Shown here: piece by piece, positions 1 through 10,860 of the stretch
How the letters are laid out: every line of letters begins with the position of its first letter
Position numbering within the stretch: position 1 is the stretch's first letter
Assembly: GCA_029718625.1 (NCBI GenBank)
Contig: CM056381.1
Location: 463,768-527,767, forward strand
Reading direction: 5' to 3'
From: Synaphobranchus kaupii
Lineage: Eukaryota > Chordata > Actinopteri > Anguilliformes > Synaphobranchidae
Length of the DNA stretch: 64,000 nucleotides
Program-made: the position numbers and the translations under genes
Notes under the pieces: model-generated
What the model was told of the DNA's origin: nothing
The model's input: the letters and a program-made list of their open reading frames with translations, nothing else
Databases searched by the model: none

Positions 1-890
1 GAGACAGCCGTGTGGAGGGGGTATAGGAGGCAGCCGTGTGGAGAGGGTATAGGAGGCAGCCGTGTGGAGGGGGTATAGGAGGCAGCCGTGTGGAGGGGGT
101 ATAGGAGGCAGCCGTGTGGAGGGGGTATAGGAGGCAGCCGTGTGGAGGGGGTATAGGAGGCAGCCGTGTGGAGGGGGTATAGGAGGCAGCCGTGTGGAGG
201 GGGTATAGGAGGCAGCCGTGTGGAGGGGGTATAGGAGGCAGCCGTGTGGGAGGGGGTATAGGAGGCAGCCGTGTGGAGGGGGTATAGGAGGCAGCCGTGT
301 GGAGAGGGTATAGGAGGCAGCCGTGTGGAGGGGGTATAGGAGGCAGCCGTGTGGAGGGGGTATAGGAGGCAGCCGTGTGGAGAGGGTATAGGAGGCAGCC
401 GTGTGGAGGGGGTATAGGAGGCAGCCGTGTGGAGAGGGTATAGGAGGCAGCCGTGTGGAGAGGGTATAGGAGGCAGCCGTGTGGAGGGGGTATAGGAGGC
501 AGCCGTGTGGAGGGGGTATAGGAGGCAGCCGTGTGGAGGGGGTATAGGAGGCAGCCGTGTGGAGGGGGTATAGGAGGCAGCCGTGTGGAGAGGGTATAGG
601 AGGCAGCCGTGTGGAGGGGGTATAGGAGGCAGCCGTGTGGAGGGGGTATAGGAGGCAGCCGTGTGGAGGGGGTATAGGAGGCAGCCGTGTGGAGAGGGGT
701 ATAGGAGGCAGCCGTGTGGAGGGGGTATAGGAGGCAGCCGTGTGGAGGGGGTATAGGAGGCAGCCGTGTGGAGGGGGTATATGAGGCAGCCGTGTGGAGG
801 GGGTATAGGAGGCAGCCGTGTGGAGAGGGGTATAGGAGGCAGCCGTGTGGAGAGGGTATAGGAGGCAGCCGTGTGGAGGGGGTATAGGGG
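1..890. repeat. 26-bp minisatellite, about 34 copies, open at window edge
   Basis: This is a head-to-tail array of a 26-bp unit that reads gtgtggagggggtatagg followed by aggcagcc. Sporadic variants include GAGAGGG for GAGGGGG, one-base insertions, and TATATG near 780. The array begins before the window. The plus strand is G-rich with several GGAGG/GGGGG runs per unit, giving potential for G-quadruplexes. No protein coding is implied. Confidence 0.97.
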
Positions 891-2341
891 ACAGTCAGAG
901 GGGGGTGGAGAATCTCACAGTGATGTTCTCAGAGCAGCGTTATTCGCGGGTAGCGGGTCCTTCTCAGAGCACAGTCATGAGCGCCAGGGCCTCCCTCTCC
1001 CGCCATCTGGCCTGCCGCAACGCACACCTGTTCCTCCGCGCGCGGGAAAGGAGCGATGACACGGCACACAGGCACCCCGCCAGCCACGCCCCCCATATCA
1101 CCCCCAACCCATTGAGCTCCGCCCCTTTATTATTTAAAAAAATAATAGATGTAGATGGCAACGACAATTATTATTATTACTATTATTATTAAGCCACACA
1201 AACGAGTCAGACTGCATTCTGTGTCCTGTCAGGTGGCAGGTCTCCCCTTCAGGTTTTCTCCTCCTCTCTTTCCCTCTCTCTCTCTCTCTCCTCATCATTT
1301 CTCCCCTGTCAGCGACGCTCAGCGCTCACCATTCCCGGCCTCCCCAACTCCCCGAGGATGCTCCCCTGCTCCCCTGCTCCGCGGCAGAGAGGGAGCGGAG
1401 AGACCAGCGCTCAAACGCCCGCGGTGTTCCGCGCGGCCTCCGAGACAGAGAGAGAGAGAGAGCGGGCGAGTTAATCGCAGCGCTGGGAACACATTCATAA
1501 TTCAGCCTCTCGCCAGGTCTCCGGAGGACACGGCCTTTCAGGACAAGCGTTCCCGGCTTTTTCCATCACGCCCACCTCGCCCGCATCCTCAATGCCTTCA
1601 GCGCACACAGCCAGAGGACGGCTAGTCACGCTTAGCCTGGAATCAGTCACTTAGAACTAGCGCTCACACTGACAGAGAACTTACAGGAAACCCAACACAA
1701 ACGCTGGACTGGGGTGATTGTTGGGCTGGGCCATATACTCGTTTGAATTTATTTTTTTTGAGCGCAATAACAATCATCGCCACCGTGTGGTGCATTGCCC
1801 CCATGCGATTAAGGGCATACAACCTCCGTGCGATTGACGAAAACGTATCATGATCACATGGAAGCTGTACGACCTTACTGCTGACTGGCTGCCTTATCAA
1901 CATTCAATAGATATCAGTGGTCATTTTACTTTCTTCCGGAAGTATTTCAGATGTTTACTCCCGCATCAGGTATAACTGAAGAAGAAAAAAAAGACAGAAA
2001 GAAAGACAATACACCACGCGGTGGTGATGATCGTCATTGCACTCAAAAAAAATGAGTACATGTCCCAGCCGTAGGCGGCAGGTGAGGTGAGACGGGCGTG
2101 ACATCACTGGGACGCTCTGATGTTGAACATGGTCAGAGTCCAGGAAAGTCCAGGACCCACAAGGGGGTTCAGAGACAGACTAACCGGCAGTGCTGACCAC
2201 TCGAGTATGAGCGGCCTAATGAGGCGAACATTCCGGAACCCTACCTCTGGGACAGGGGTCCGTTACCATGGTCTCAAGAGCCGCAGGGGCCGCTGGTTTT
2301 TGTTTTCAATTAAAATCAGCAACCAATTCAGAAACTGGGGG

Positions 2342-2481
2342 GGGTATTCCACAAAGCAGGATTACCGAGTTAGCTGGAGCCGTTTTTACTTCAGTCCATG
2401 TTCCAGATTTAGGACAGTTCCAGGTTTTACTCAGTGCAGTTATCCAGCTAACTCGGTAATCCTGTTTTGTGAAATACTCCC
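2342..2481. mobile_element. palindromic MITE-like element, about 140 bp
   Basis: Two arms of about 37 bases are inverted complements. The left arm (2342-2378) contains gtattccacaaagcaggatt and ends in gagttagctgga; the right arm (2443-2481) begins tccagctaactcggtaatcc. The intervening 64 bp also has partial symmetry. The structure fits a small non-autonomous DNA transposon with long terminal inverted repeats. No target-site duplication is clear because poly-G flanks the left end. Confidence 0.65.
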
Positions 2482-3044
2482 TCGGTCAACTGAGTTGACT
2501 GTATAATTGACTGCTTTAATGAATCAAGTAAGTAGTGGGAAATCCAGCACACCATTTTGGCTCTATAGAGCCAGGGCTGTGGGCCACGGCTCTAAAAGGT
2601 ACGTCCATAACTGCATCCAGTATGAGCTCATCTTAAAGCAACTGGCCAATATTGACGCGTGCATTCCAATCTCTTTATGGAAAAGGGTACTTTAAGCACC
2701 AGGAGGCCAACGTCTCTACGTAACGGTTTTACGGCCGTACAGTCAGTAACCCATTCTGGGGCCGGCGATGTATTTATAGCGGCCCTTTCTCCGAGGCTGA
2801 AATTCCATACCTGCCCATCTCCGCGGCCCGCGACTATTTCTGTCAAGTGTTTTAAAAAGTGTGTAACGCTATCCGACACGGACACACACACACACACGCA
2901 ATTCCCTGGCAGGGGTGATCACAACAGCGCCTCGATCACTTAAAATTAGCAGCGGCGCTACCCAGGGCGCGCCACGCGGCGAGCTGTACCGCGGCGGAGA
3001 ACGGCGGGGGAGGGGCCGAGGCCGTTCCGCTGCCCCGACATTCA

Positions 3045-3235
3045 CAGCTATTCATTTAGCGCTTAATGTCTCCTCTTAATTACCGCGTAATCCAGGGCCA
3101 CTTAATTGCTTCACAACCTGTCTGGGAGAATGTCACACCGCCGCGGAAACGCCGATTGAAAAACTAAACTTCAAACATTAGAATTTAATTTGCATACGTC
3201 TCCGCCGCTCGCTAATAACGGCGCTTTGTTTAGCT
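3045..3235. other. candidate conserved non-coding element (AT-rich, homeobox-site dense)
   Basis: This stretch, set between GC-rich flanks, has clustered TAAT/ATTA-type cores (cttaattaccgcgtaat, cacttaattgc, gaatttaatttgcat) and no simple repeats. Such composition is typical of vertebrate developmental enhancers inside long introns. Only an alignment to other fish could show conservation. Confidence 0.2.
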
Positions 3236-3686
3236 TTTTTTTTTTTTTCCCGCGGGATGATTTATTCGTTATGATGTGTGGTTTTGAAATGATAAAAGCT
3301 TACGGAGACGATTAACCTCATCAATATCAAATCCTGAAAAGGGCACAATTACAGGGTGAATTCACACTGTATATGAGAAGGCTGTGTGTGAGGTGTGTGT
3401 GGTAGGTATAATCACCGTTTAGAACTCACACAAAACCCAACCTGGAGAAAAAGTGACGGGTCGTCGCTGACAGCAATCGAAACGCACAGAAGCGAACGCA
3501 GAGACGCAAGCCAATGAGAAACCGGAATTCTGGAAGATGGACGCTATTCGCTTCAAAACAAACGCGTATCCCACGGCTACGGCCCGCTACACTTACCGCG
3601 CAAACGTGTTCGCCTCCATCAACCTGCCCCTGGGCAGCACCACAAACGGCCCCACAATCCTCATGGCTTGCCCCCCCCCCAATAGG

Positions 3687-3930
3687 CCCCGCCCCCCTGT
3701 GATGACGGGTCCTATTTAAAACGGACGCCTCAGTGCCGGCCGTCCGCCTCGCCCGCTACATCATCGCCGCGTTGACTGCGCTTGTTTAGATGGGAAGGAT
3801 GAGCCTGAACAGAGCGTGGGCTAGCGGTCAGGGACTTCACAGGGACCAGACGGCCGATCCGTCAGACTGCTCGAGACGCTCACGACACACGCAAGCCCCT
3901 CAGAGGACAACTAGCCTGGAACGACGCTAG
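3687..3930 (+). promoter_or_regulatory. promoter-like cluster (GC box, CRE-like, TATA-like) with 46-codon ORF
   Basis: On the plus strand, antisense to enah, a GC box (CCCCGCCCCCC, 3687-3697) is followed by a CRE half-site-like TGACG (3703-3707) and TATTTAAA (3713-3720). Spacing predicts a start site near 3742-3750. About 40 bases further on, an ATG at 3790 opens a 46-codon ORF (MGRMSLNRAWASGQGLHRDQ at its start) ending with TAG at 3928-3930. An AATAAA lies at 4558-4563. The ORF peptide is not recognised and is basic. This could be a small antisense transcript or a coincidence of GC-rich DNA. Confidence 0.2.
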
Positions 3931-5937
3931 CTGGAGCCGGGAGACGATGACGTCGTCTCTCTGTGGGGAATTTTTAAACGGTGATGTCGCGTGGCCTGTA
4001 AAGTGACCCATTAGCCGATGTCAGTTTTTAAAGTGTGACTCAATCTCATTGAGAATTAATTTATTAATACAACCACATGTACAGTAGTAATGCATCCGAA
4101 TCTGCTTTCAAGCGAAGTATAAAAAGTGCGCAGAGAAATCGTGATCATTTCCATGCGCAGACAAGACTGTGGGTCAAACATTAATTCACACTGGAACATC
4201 CACAGCTTCATTCAAGCAATTTTACCAGGTTATTATGGGCTATTTCCAGACAAATATGAAGTATGACGCTTGCTAATGCTTCGGCTAAACAGAAAGAGAG
4301 ATGAAGAGAAAACTACGCCATTTTAAAAATGGGAGCCATCATTTGAGCGTAATGGCATAATAATCCTCAAATTGCTTTCATATTCCTAGTACAGTCTGTC
4401 AGAGACCTGAGAAGACCTGACGAAGACCATTCTGGAACACACCTTCCTCCAACGCCCCGGTTTCCCGCTAGGGGGAGACTGCAGGCGAGAGGCCGCAGAT
4501 CCATTTGCCGGCGTCTTGGTCTCTCACGTCCGTTGCCAAGGGAACCGTTGCTAACGGAATAAAGTCGACACGGGGCCTGGGTAAGAATGCGCCCCGATAA
4601 CTAGCTGCGAAACAGGCGAACGTGGGAAATAAAGCGACTGCATACGCCGTCCGCTCTCTGGGGCTAGATATAAAAACGAAACCGTGATTTACATGAATTT
4701 AGGGAGTGGAGCTGAAAAAAATGGACCCCTTCCTGTGGTCCATCTGTTCTCATATGCAAAAGCTGCAGGGTAGTCCCAGCCAAACATGCACGGCTCCCAG
4801 CCGAGCGACCGCTGCTCGATAATAAAAAAACACAGCCGAAACGTTTACGGTTCCCCAAAGCAGCTCATGAATGATGACATCTCCCTCGCCCGTGTGGGGC
4901 GAAGCTATACGGGGCTGAAGGTGCTGGTGTAGGGCGCCCTCTAGGGACGGGACGTAGGCCGAACCCAACCCCCCCCCCCCCTGGCCCTCGGGTGCAGTTG
5001 GCGGGAAGTGACTCGGCTAACAGACACCTGCTGCCCGGGTCAGTCTGTCAGCGTGGACCGCGGCCCGGAAACCCCATCTGGTACCGTTCAGCTGGCCCTC
5101 GTCCGGGATACTCCGTTTCCACGGCGACCCTCAAACCCTACGGGCTAACGCTACGGGCCGGACCTTAGGGGCGGTGTTTGGAGCCGGCGGCGTTCCCAGG
5201 TGCGCTGCGCGCAGACTGATGCCGTGTTAATCGGGGAGGACGACGGCGTTGACGGACATCCAACGCCCGGGACTCGCCGCACAGTCCAGGTGCTATTGAG
5301 CATAATTTCAGTCCGTGCGGCTGCATTGCCGGTTACAAGAGCTCATCTTTAAACGATTACATAACTCGGCTCACGGGACGGGGATTGAGCCCCTGCACAA
5401 ACCGCTGGGCTCTTGAAACCCCCCCCACCCCCCCACCCCCCCCACCACCACCCCGACCCTCACCCCCCACCTGTGTGCTTTGCGGCAGCAGCATCGGCCA
5501 ACCTGCTCCAGCCGCAAAACCCGCTATTTTTATCCCGGCAATAGGAAGCCTCTCATGTCTCTTTAATCAAATGGTAATGCGGTGAATTTCTGGCACATCA
5601 AAAGGCGACGCGTGTTCTTTCATGTGCCGTATCTGTCCCGTGGGATTTAGCATCTCCGTTCAGGCTGCCGGGCGCTACAATAAGAAACTGTGGAGGGTGA
5701 AAACTCTAATTCGTCCATTTTGTTTCTCTCCCCCGTGTAAAGCATAATGTGAGATGTGCGGGAAGGATGAGGTAATGCCAGAGATACTCAGCACACAGCC
5801 GCAGAGGAAGACTGCATCTAAACACACCTTGCAACTGAGTAAGATCTCGGGGGAAGCACCCGGACAGGCCAGTGAGAGAATCCTCAGTATCGCCGCCAGC
5901 TGCTACCAACGCTCGTCACCGTTTGTCTTAATTGTGC

Positions 5938-6174
5938 AGTCACACACACTTACACGTACGCACGCACGCACACACACACACACACACACACACTTACACA
6001 CAGTTACACACAGTCACAATCACACAGTCACACGCACACATAGTCACACTCACCACTCACACGTGCACACACAGTCACAGACACAGACACCCACACACAC
6101 AGACACACAGACACACAGACACACAGACACACAGACACACAGACACACAGACACACAGACACACAGACACACAG

Positions 6175-6205
<31 letters not shown>

Positions 6206-6243
6206 CACACAGTCACACACGCAGCACGCAGACACGCACACAG

Positions 6244-6287
<44 letters not shown>

Positions 6288-6440
6288 GCGCACGCACGCA
6301 GTTGACCGAAGGATGAGGGATGAGTGTACTCTCTTTCCCACATACACACACACACACTCTCTCTGTCAAAGATGCAGACATACAGACACACGCAGACAAA
6401 GACACAGACAGACAGACAGACAGACTCTTCCCTAGCTGGA
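5938..6440. repeat. compound (CA)n / (CACACAGACA)n microsatellite
   Basis: CA repeats are interrupted by AGTCAC motifs. They are followed by a decanucleotide run of about ten cacacagaca units (6090-6180), more CA, and then a short CAGA run (6400-6424). Long histidine/threonine and cysteine/valine open frames on the two strands are read-through of the repeat, not genes. Confidence 0.97.
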
Positions 6441-6503
6441 GACAGCTCTCAGACTGACAGGGGAATGACTCAGCAGCTGGGCCAGCAACAGGGCTGAGCC
6501 CAC

Positions 6504-6836
6504 ACCTCCCCTCTCCTCCTCTCCCCCTCTCCTCCGCCCTCTCTCTCCCTCAGCTCCCGTCCTTCTGTCTCTCCCTCTCCCCCTACACCCCCCTCTCTCC
6601 TCCCTTCTCCCTCAGCTCCTGTCCTTCTGTCTCTCCCTCTCTCCTCCCCTTTCACTCCACCTCCCCTACTCTCTCTACACCCCATCTCTCTCTTTCTGTC
6701 TTTTCCCTTCCCCTCTCTCTCTCCCCCCTTCACTTCTCTCTTTCTCCCTCCTCTCACCCTCTCTCATCCCATCCCCTTCTGTTCCTCTCTCCTTCCTCTA
6801 AGCCCCTCTCACTCCGTCCGTCCGTCCCTCTCCTCC
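6504..6836. repeat. polypyrimidine/polypurine tract (CT-rich, about 330 bp)
   Basis: The plus strand is nearly all C and T, with CTCTCC, CCTCC and CTGTCTCTCC sub-motifs. A partial duplication of about 65 bp is visible (cctcagctcc followed by gtccttctgtctctccctct occurs twice, near 6550 and 6610). Such mirror-like tracts can form triplex (H-DNA) structure. Confidence 0.9.
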
Positions 6837-7092
6837 CAGCTCCCCTCAGACGCAGCCCATCAGTGAGCTGACTAAGGGTCTCAGGTAGAGGAAGCAGGTG
6901 AGCAGTGTGTTGAGCTGGTGAAACTGAGGAGAGCTGGCACACAGCCAGCGAACTGTAGCCATGACTCACTGAGGGGACGTCTCCATCTAAACTCAGACGC
7001 CACTCCTCACAGTCATAAAGCAATCCACACGTGTTCCACAACCCTTTAAATCAATGACAAATTATATAATTAAATCAATGACAAAATAAATG

Positions 7093-7330
7093 CATTTGTT
7101 GCCCAACGTGATGCTGAGCATCTCCAAGTCCCACCCAGATTTGGAATGGCCAATCGTCTGCACCAGTAGTCGCGTTCGTGCCACGAACCCCACTGCCGAT
7201 TCGGGAGAGTGTACACATCCATTGTTCTCCTCCGAAACACGTGGTGTCGCCAGCTGCTTCCTTTCAAACCGCAGACTACAGCTAAGCGCTCGCGTAGAGT
7301 GGAGTCAGAGACCTTTCATATGTGGCTAGA
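7093..7330. repeat. probable interspersed repeat (SINE-like fragment)
   Basis: The segment contains a block (aatggccaatcg, gattcgggagagtg, ctcctccgaaacacgtg, tgtcgccagctgcttc) that I recall from dispersed repeats in teleost genomes. No second copy is present in this window, so the assignment rests on memory of the family, not on internal evidence. Confidence 0.3.
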
Positions 7331-7597
7331 TCAATTATAATTTTAAAAGAAACATTTTTTTTTTTTTACCCACATTCCCAGCATAATTTCTCTAAGACCA
7401 CCGTTTGTTTAGGTTAGGCAGAAAGTTCACAGGGATCCACAGCAGTGTTTACACATCTAAAATGTCAAATTTCACATCTAAAGTAAAAGACAACACATTG
7501 GCCTACTTCAAACATTTAAAGAGTTAAAACATTTCAAGTACATATTTGACCCAAGCCCGACAAATACTTCAGCAAAGGTCAGAGTTCACTGATGAGT

Positions 7598-7629
7598 TGA
7601 TGAAAGGGGGGGGGGGGGGGGGGGGGGGG
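7598..7629. repeat. poly-G homopolymer run (over 20 bases)
   Basis: This is an unbroken G run of more than 20 bases. Similar runs of G or C over 15 bases occur at 10375-10391, 11761-11782, 13551-13571, 17618-17639 and 54218-54233. They are hotspots of sequencing error, and reading frames across them should not be trusted. Confidence 0.9.
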
Positions 7630-8567
7630 TTTGCTGCTGCAGTGCAGAAATATGGATTTACCCACAGGAGGGTGTTAGAACCAACACGCTCTCAGGTAGA
7701 CAAAACCTTCCCTAACGGCTCTGTAGGGCCTGTTTACCTTCAAACAAAAGTGAGCTTTGAAAGCGGTCGTTGGTATCCAAGGTGAGGATCGAACAGGAGC
7801 AAGGCTCACCTCACGGCGTACGACATCCCCTTTCAAAATCCATACCTAATTATAGAGGCTTGATGGAGCTGTTGAGACGAAAGACAGGGTCACGCTGACA
7901 GCGCACCCGCTGCGGCCCTGACGGTAAACAGGCTTCCCGCGAGACGGACGGGCTCCTTCTCCAAAAACATCTGCCCCGGGGCAGGGTGACATCATGCATT
8001 AAGTGCCCGGCCGGTTTCATTGACTGCGATGGCTAAATATGGACGTGGGCCGGCTGCCTGCCAAACTCCATTACATTCACAAAAAAAAATTTTTAAAAAG
8101 ATCCTCTCCCGGAGAATCACGAACCCGTCTCGGTTCCGTTGGCGGACGAGCTGGGAGATTCGGTAACGTGCCTTTATAAGGAGTCCCACAGAGTCCAGCC
8201 GAGAGTCGGTTTCTGAGGTGAACTATGGACGACGCGTGGCTAGAAGTGTGTGCCGGTGAGGGTTTTTATTGTCTTTGGACGCATAGCCTGCTCTCGGTGG
8301 TGAAATATATCCCGCTAGTTAAACCTCTTTCTCCAGACCGGTGTCAAACATTCTTTGGCAGACGGAGCTAAAACATGCACGCAGAAGCGAAAACATGGAA
8401 TGTTTCGCTGGAGTACAGAACAAGCTTTTACTAACAAGCCCCTCACCCTACCTCCCAACACTCAGCAGTGTGTTCACTAATAACACACTCTGTATTGTGC
8501 TTATTCAACACCTCAGTATCTGGAACCAACTTTATTACCTTAAAACACAAGGCTGTACTAACAACAA

Positions 8568-8581
8568 GTGTGCGCGCGCGC

Positions 8582-8670
<89 letters not shown>
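8568..8670. repeat. (GC)n(GT)n microsatellite, Z-DNA prone
   Basis: About six GC dinucleotides run directly into roughly 45 GT dinucleotides with a single TATG interruption. The alternating purine-pyrimidine tract of about 100 bp is a classical Z-DNA former. The 130-codon plus-strand frame across it is an artefact. Confidence 0.95.
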
Positions 8671-8674
<4 letters not shown>

Positions 8675-9260
8675 TGTACTTAATCTCATCTACTGCCATC
8701 AAAACTCCACCAAACCTCCCTATTCTGCAGTGAAAGGTCATAAACATTGTTGTTAGGACGTTTTACTTTGTGTGGCCAACCAAACATTTTCCCTGAGGCT
8801 ACTTCAGTAAGAATGTTATGCTCAACCAAGTTGTGGTTATGTACAAAAATGCAGCATCTTGCAATACAGTAAAAAGTTTATTGGTTCCAAGCGTTAGCTA
8901 CTTTTTTCAGTCCTGAGGTTAATTTCCAAATATTTATAGACTTTTTCCCCCATAAAGAAATTATACTGTTAAATCTGTTGTCCACTTTTACGGTTACACC
9001 TTAGAGAACGTTCTGTGCTAGCCTATGAGACCCACTTTTCTCCTGGAGGGCTGGTTTTTTTTTTTGGTGGTGAATTTGTGTCTGTAGTTGCATTGCCTGG
9101 CTGATAAAATCAGGGAAAACTACAAGATGATTTTATTGGTCCATTGGGAATGTGGCCTGGATAATGACACAAGAACGCCGACGGCATCCCAAATTCCTCT
9201 TCTCTCGGAGGGACACGGTGGTGCTGCCAGGGGCTGGGCCATGGGCCCCAGATCCACACC

Positions 9261-9759
9261 ACAGGGCAAGAGGGGCACAGGGCAAGAGGGGCACAGGGCA
9301 GGAGGGGCACAGGGTAAGAGGGGCACTGGGTAAGAGGTGCACAGGGCAGGAGGGGCACAGGGCAGGAGGGGCACAGGGCAGGAGGGGCACAGGGCAGGAG
9401 GGGCACAGGGCAGGAGGGGCACAGGGTAAGAGGGGCACAGGGCAAGAGGGGCACAGGGCAGGAGGGGCACAGGGCAGGAGGGGCACAGGGCAAGAGGGGC
9501 ACAGGGCAAGAGGGGCACAGGGCAGGAGGGGCACAGGGCAGGAGGGGCACAGGGCAAGAGGGGCACTGGGTAAGAGGGGCACAGGGCAAGAGGGGCACAG
9601 GGCAGGAGGGGCACAGGGCAGGAGGGGCACAGGGCAAGAGGGGCACAGGGCAGGAGGGGCACAGGGCAGGAGGGGCACAGGGCAAGAGGGGCACAGGGCA
9701 AGAGGGGCACTGGGTAAGAGGGGCACTGGGTAAGAGGGGTAAGAGGGGCACTGGGCAGG
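9261..9759. repeat. 16-bp G-rich minisatellite, about 31 copies
   Basis: The unit ggcacagggcaggagg varies between CAGGAGG, CAAGAGG and TAAGAGG, and between CACAGGG and CACTGGG. Because 16 is not a multiple of three and the unit lacks antisense stops, all three minus frames are open with the same 16-residue period (LLPCAPPALCPSCPVP), giving spurious frames of 196-226 codons. The plus strand is G-quadruplex prone. Confidence 0.97.
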
Positions 9760-9912
9760 AACTGGCTCCACTGGATCCTCTAAAGGCCACATGTTCACCG
9801 GCAAAGACCCAGAAATATAAACTTTACTTAAACTTGATTCTGAGCAGACACAACTTCAGCGATTTTTAAAAATGCCTTGCAATTGGAGTGCCAGTGCTCA
9901 GTCTGTATCTGC

Positions 9913-10115
9913 TGAGCCCCAGGTTTTCCACAGGGGTCTCTGAAGGTACTGTAGGGGGGTCCCTGGCCAGACTTGATATACAATGACTATATATGTATAG
10001 ATTTGGGGAAACATTTCAAAATATAAAACCTTTTTTTGAAATATAACAATTTTTAACCTATGCCGGGGGTCCCTTGTATTCCTTTGAGCCTGGCTGGGGG
10101 TCCCCTGTGCTAAGC
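9913..10115 (-). mobile_element. hAT-like non-autonomous element remnant (copy 1)
   Basis: This segment aligns to the reverse complement of the segment at 36363-36545. Shared blocks include gtactgtagggggtccctgg and a distal ttgagcctgg followed by a GGGGTCCC motif. The terminal repeat is eroded here. The middle is AT-rich and diverged. It is an old copy in the opposite orientation to the second. Confidence 0.55.
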
Positions 10116-10689
10116 TAATAATAATAGTCGGAGTATCAGCTATTAGTGATAATAATATTCCTTCATTGCTTGTCAAAGGTTAGTTTGTGAAAACTGTATT
10201 TTATAGAAATAGGAGCAATAGGAGGTGTGTTTATATGCATTTCTAAGCAGGGATTGTGACTGGTGCATTTTCATAATTTTCTGCAGTACAGAACAACCTT
10301 CACCGTGGCAGTGTGATTAATGAGCCTTCTAACACCTAGTCCCTTACCGCCATTACGCTCGGAGCGCTATCTACCCCCCCCCCCCCCCCCCATGCCTGCG
10401 CCGACACGCCCGAGCGCTCTAGTGTGGCGAACACAGACAGCGGGCGGCTCCGACCACCACCCCGCCGCCGCCTTCCTGCCTTTACCGCCTCCCTGTTCGC
10501 AGCGACCGGCAAAATTCCGGCCGCTGGCAGAGGAGAGGGAGTTGGGGCGCGTCAGTCGTTCCCGTGCGATTCCGTGCCACACTCTTACCCTCCCTGCCCC
10601 CCGGGAAAGATTGCACACTCACCCCAACAGTCTAAGTTCTCCTGTCCAAGACACCGATATAGCTTTCGCAGAAACACTTGGCTCTCTCT

Positions 10690-10750
10690 AAACGAGGGCA
10701 CCACTGTGAGGGCACACTGTGAGGGCACCACTGTGAGGGCACACTGTGAC
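10690..10750. repeat. short tandem repeat (gagggcac / actgt motif)
   Basis: Four imperfect copies of a 16-18 bp motif occur: ccactgtgagggca alternating with cactgtgagggca. The array directly precedes a possible degenerate SINE head at 10751-10860. Confidence 0.8.
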
Positions 10751-10860
10751 ACAGAGGTTAGGGAGGCAAAGCTGTACCAAGATGAGCGTAGGTTCATATC
10801 CCAGTCTGAGCAACCGCTGCCCTATGACGCCTTGAGCGAGACCTGCGCTCGTCTTCCGTC
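10751..10860 (+). mobile_element. possible degenerate tRNA-derived SINE head
   Basis: A B-box-like ggttcatatcccagtctgag (10791 onward) is followed about 40 bases later by ccttgagcgagacctgcg. The second block resembles the ccttgagcaag block of the SINEs at 34.1 and 53.8 kb. The A box is not clear and no 3' tail is visible. Confidence 0.3.

Noticed and set aside
9110..9804. Three overlapping minus-strand ORFs of 196-226 codons rich in Pro, Cys, Leu
   Set aside because: They are the same 16-bp tandem repeat read in three frames.
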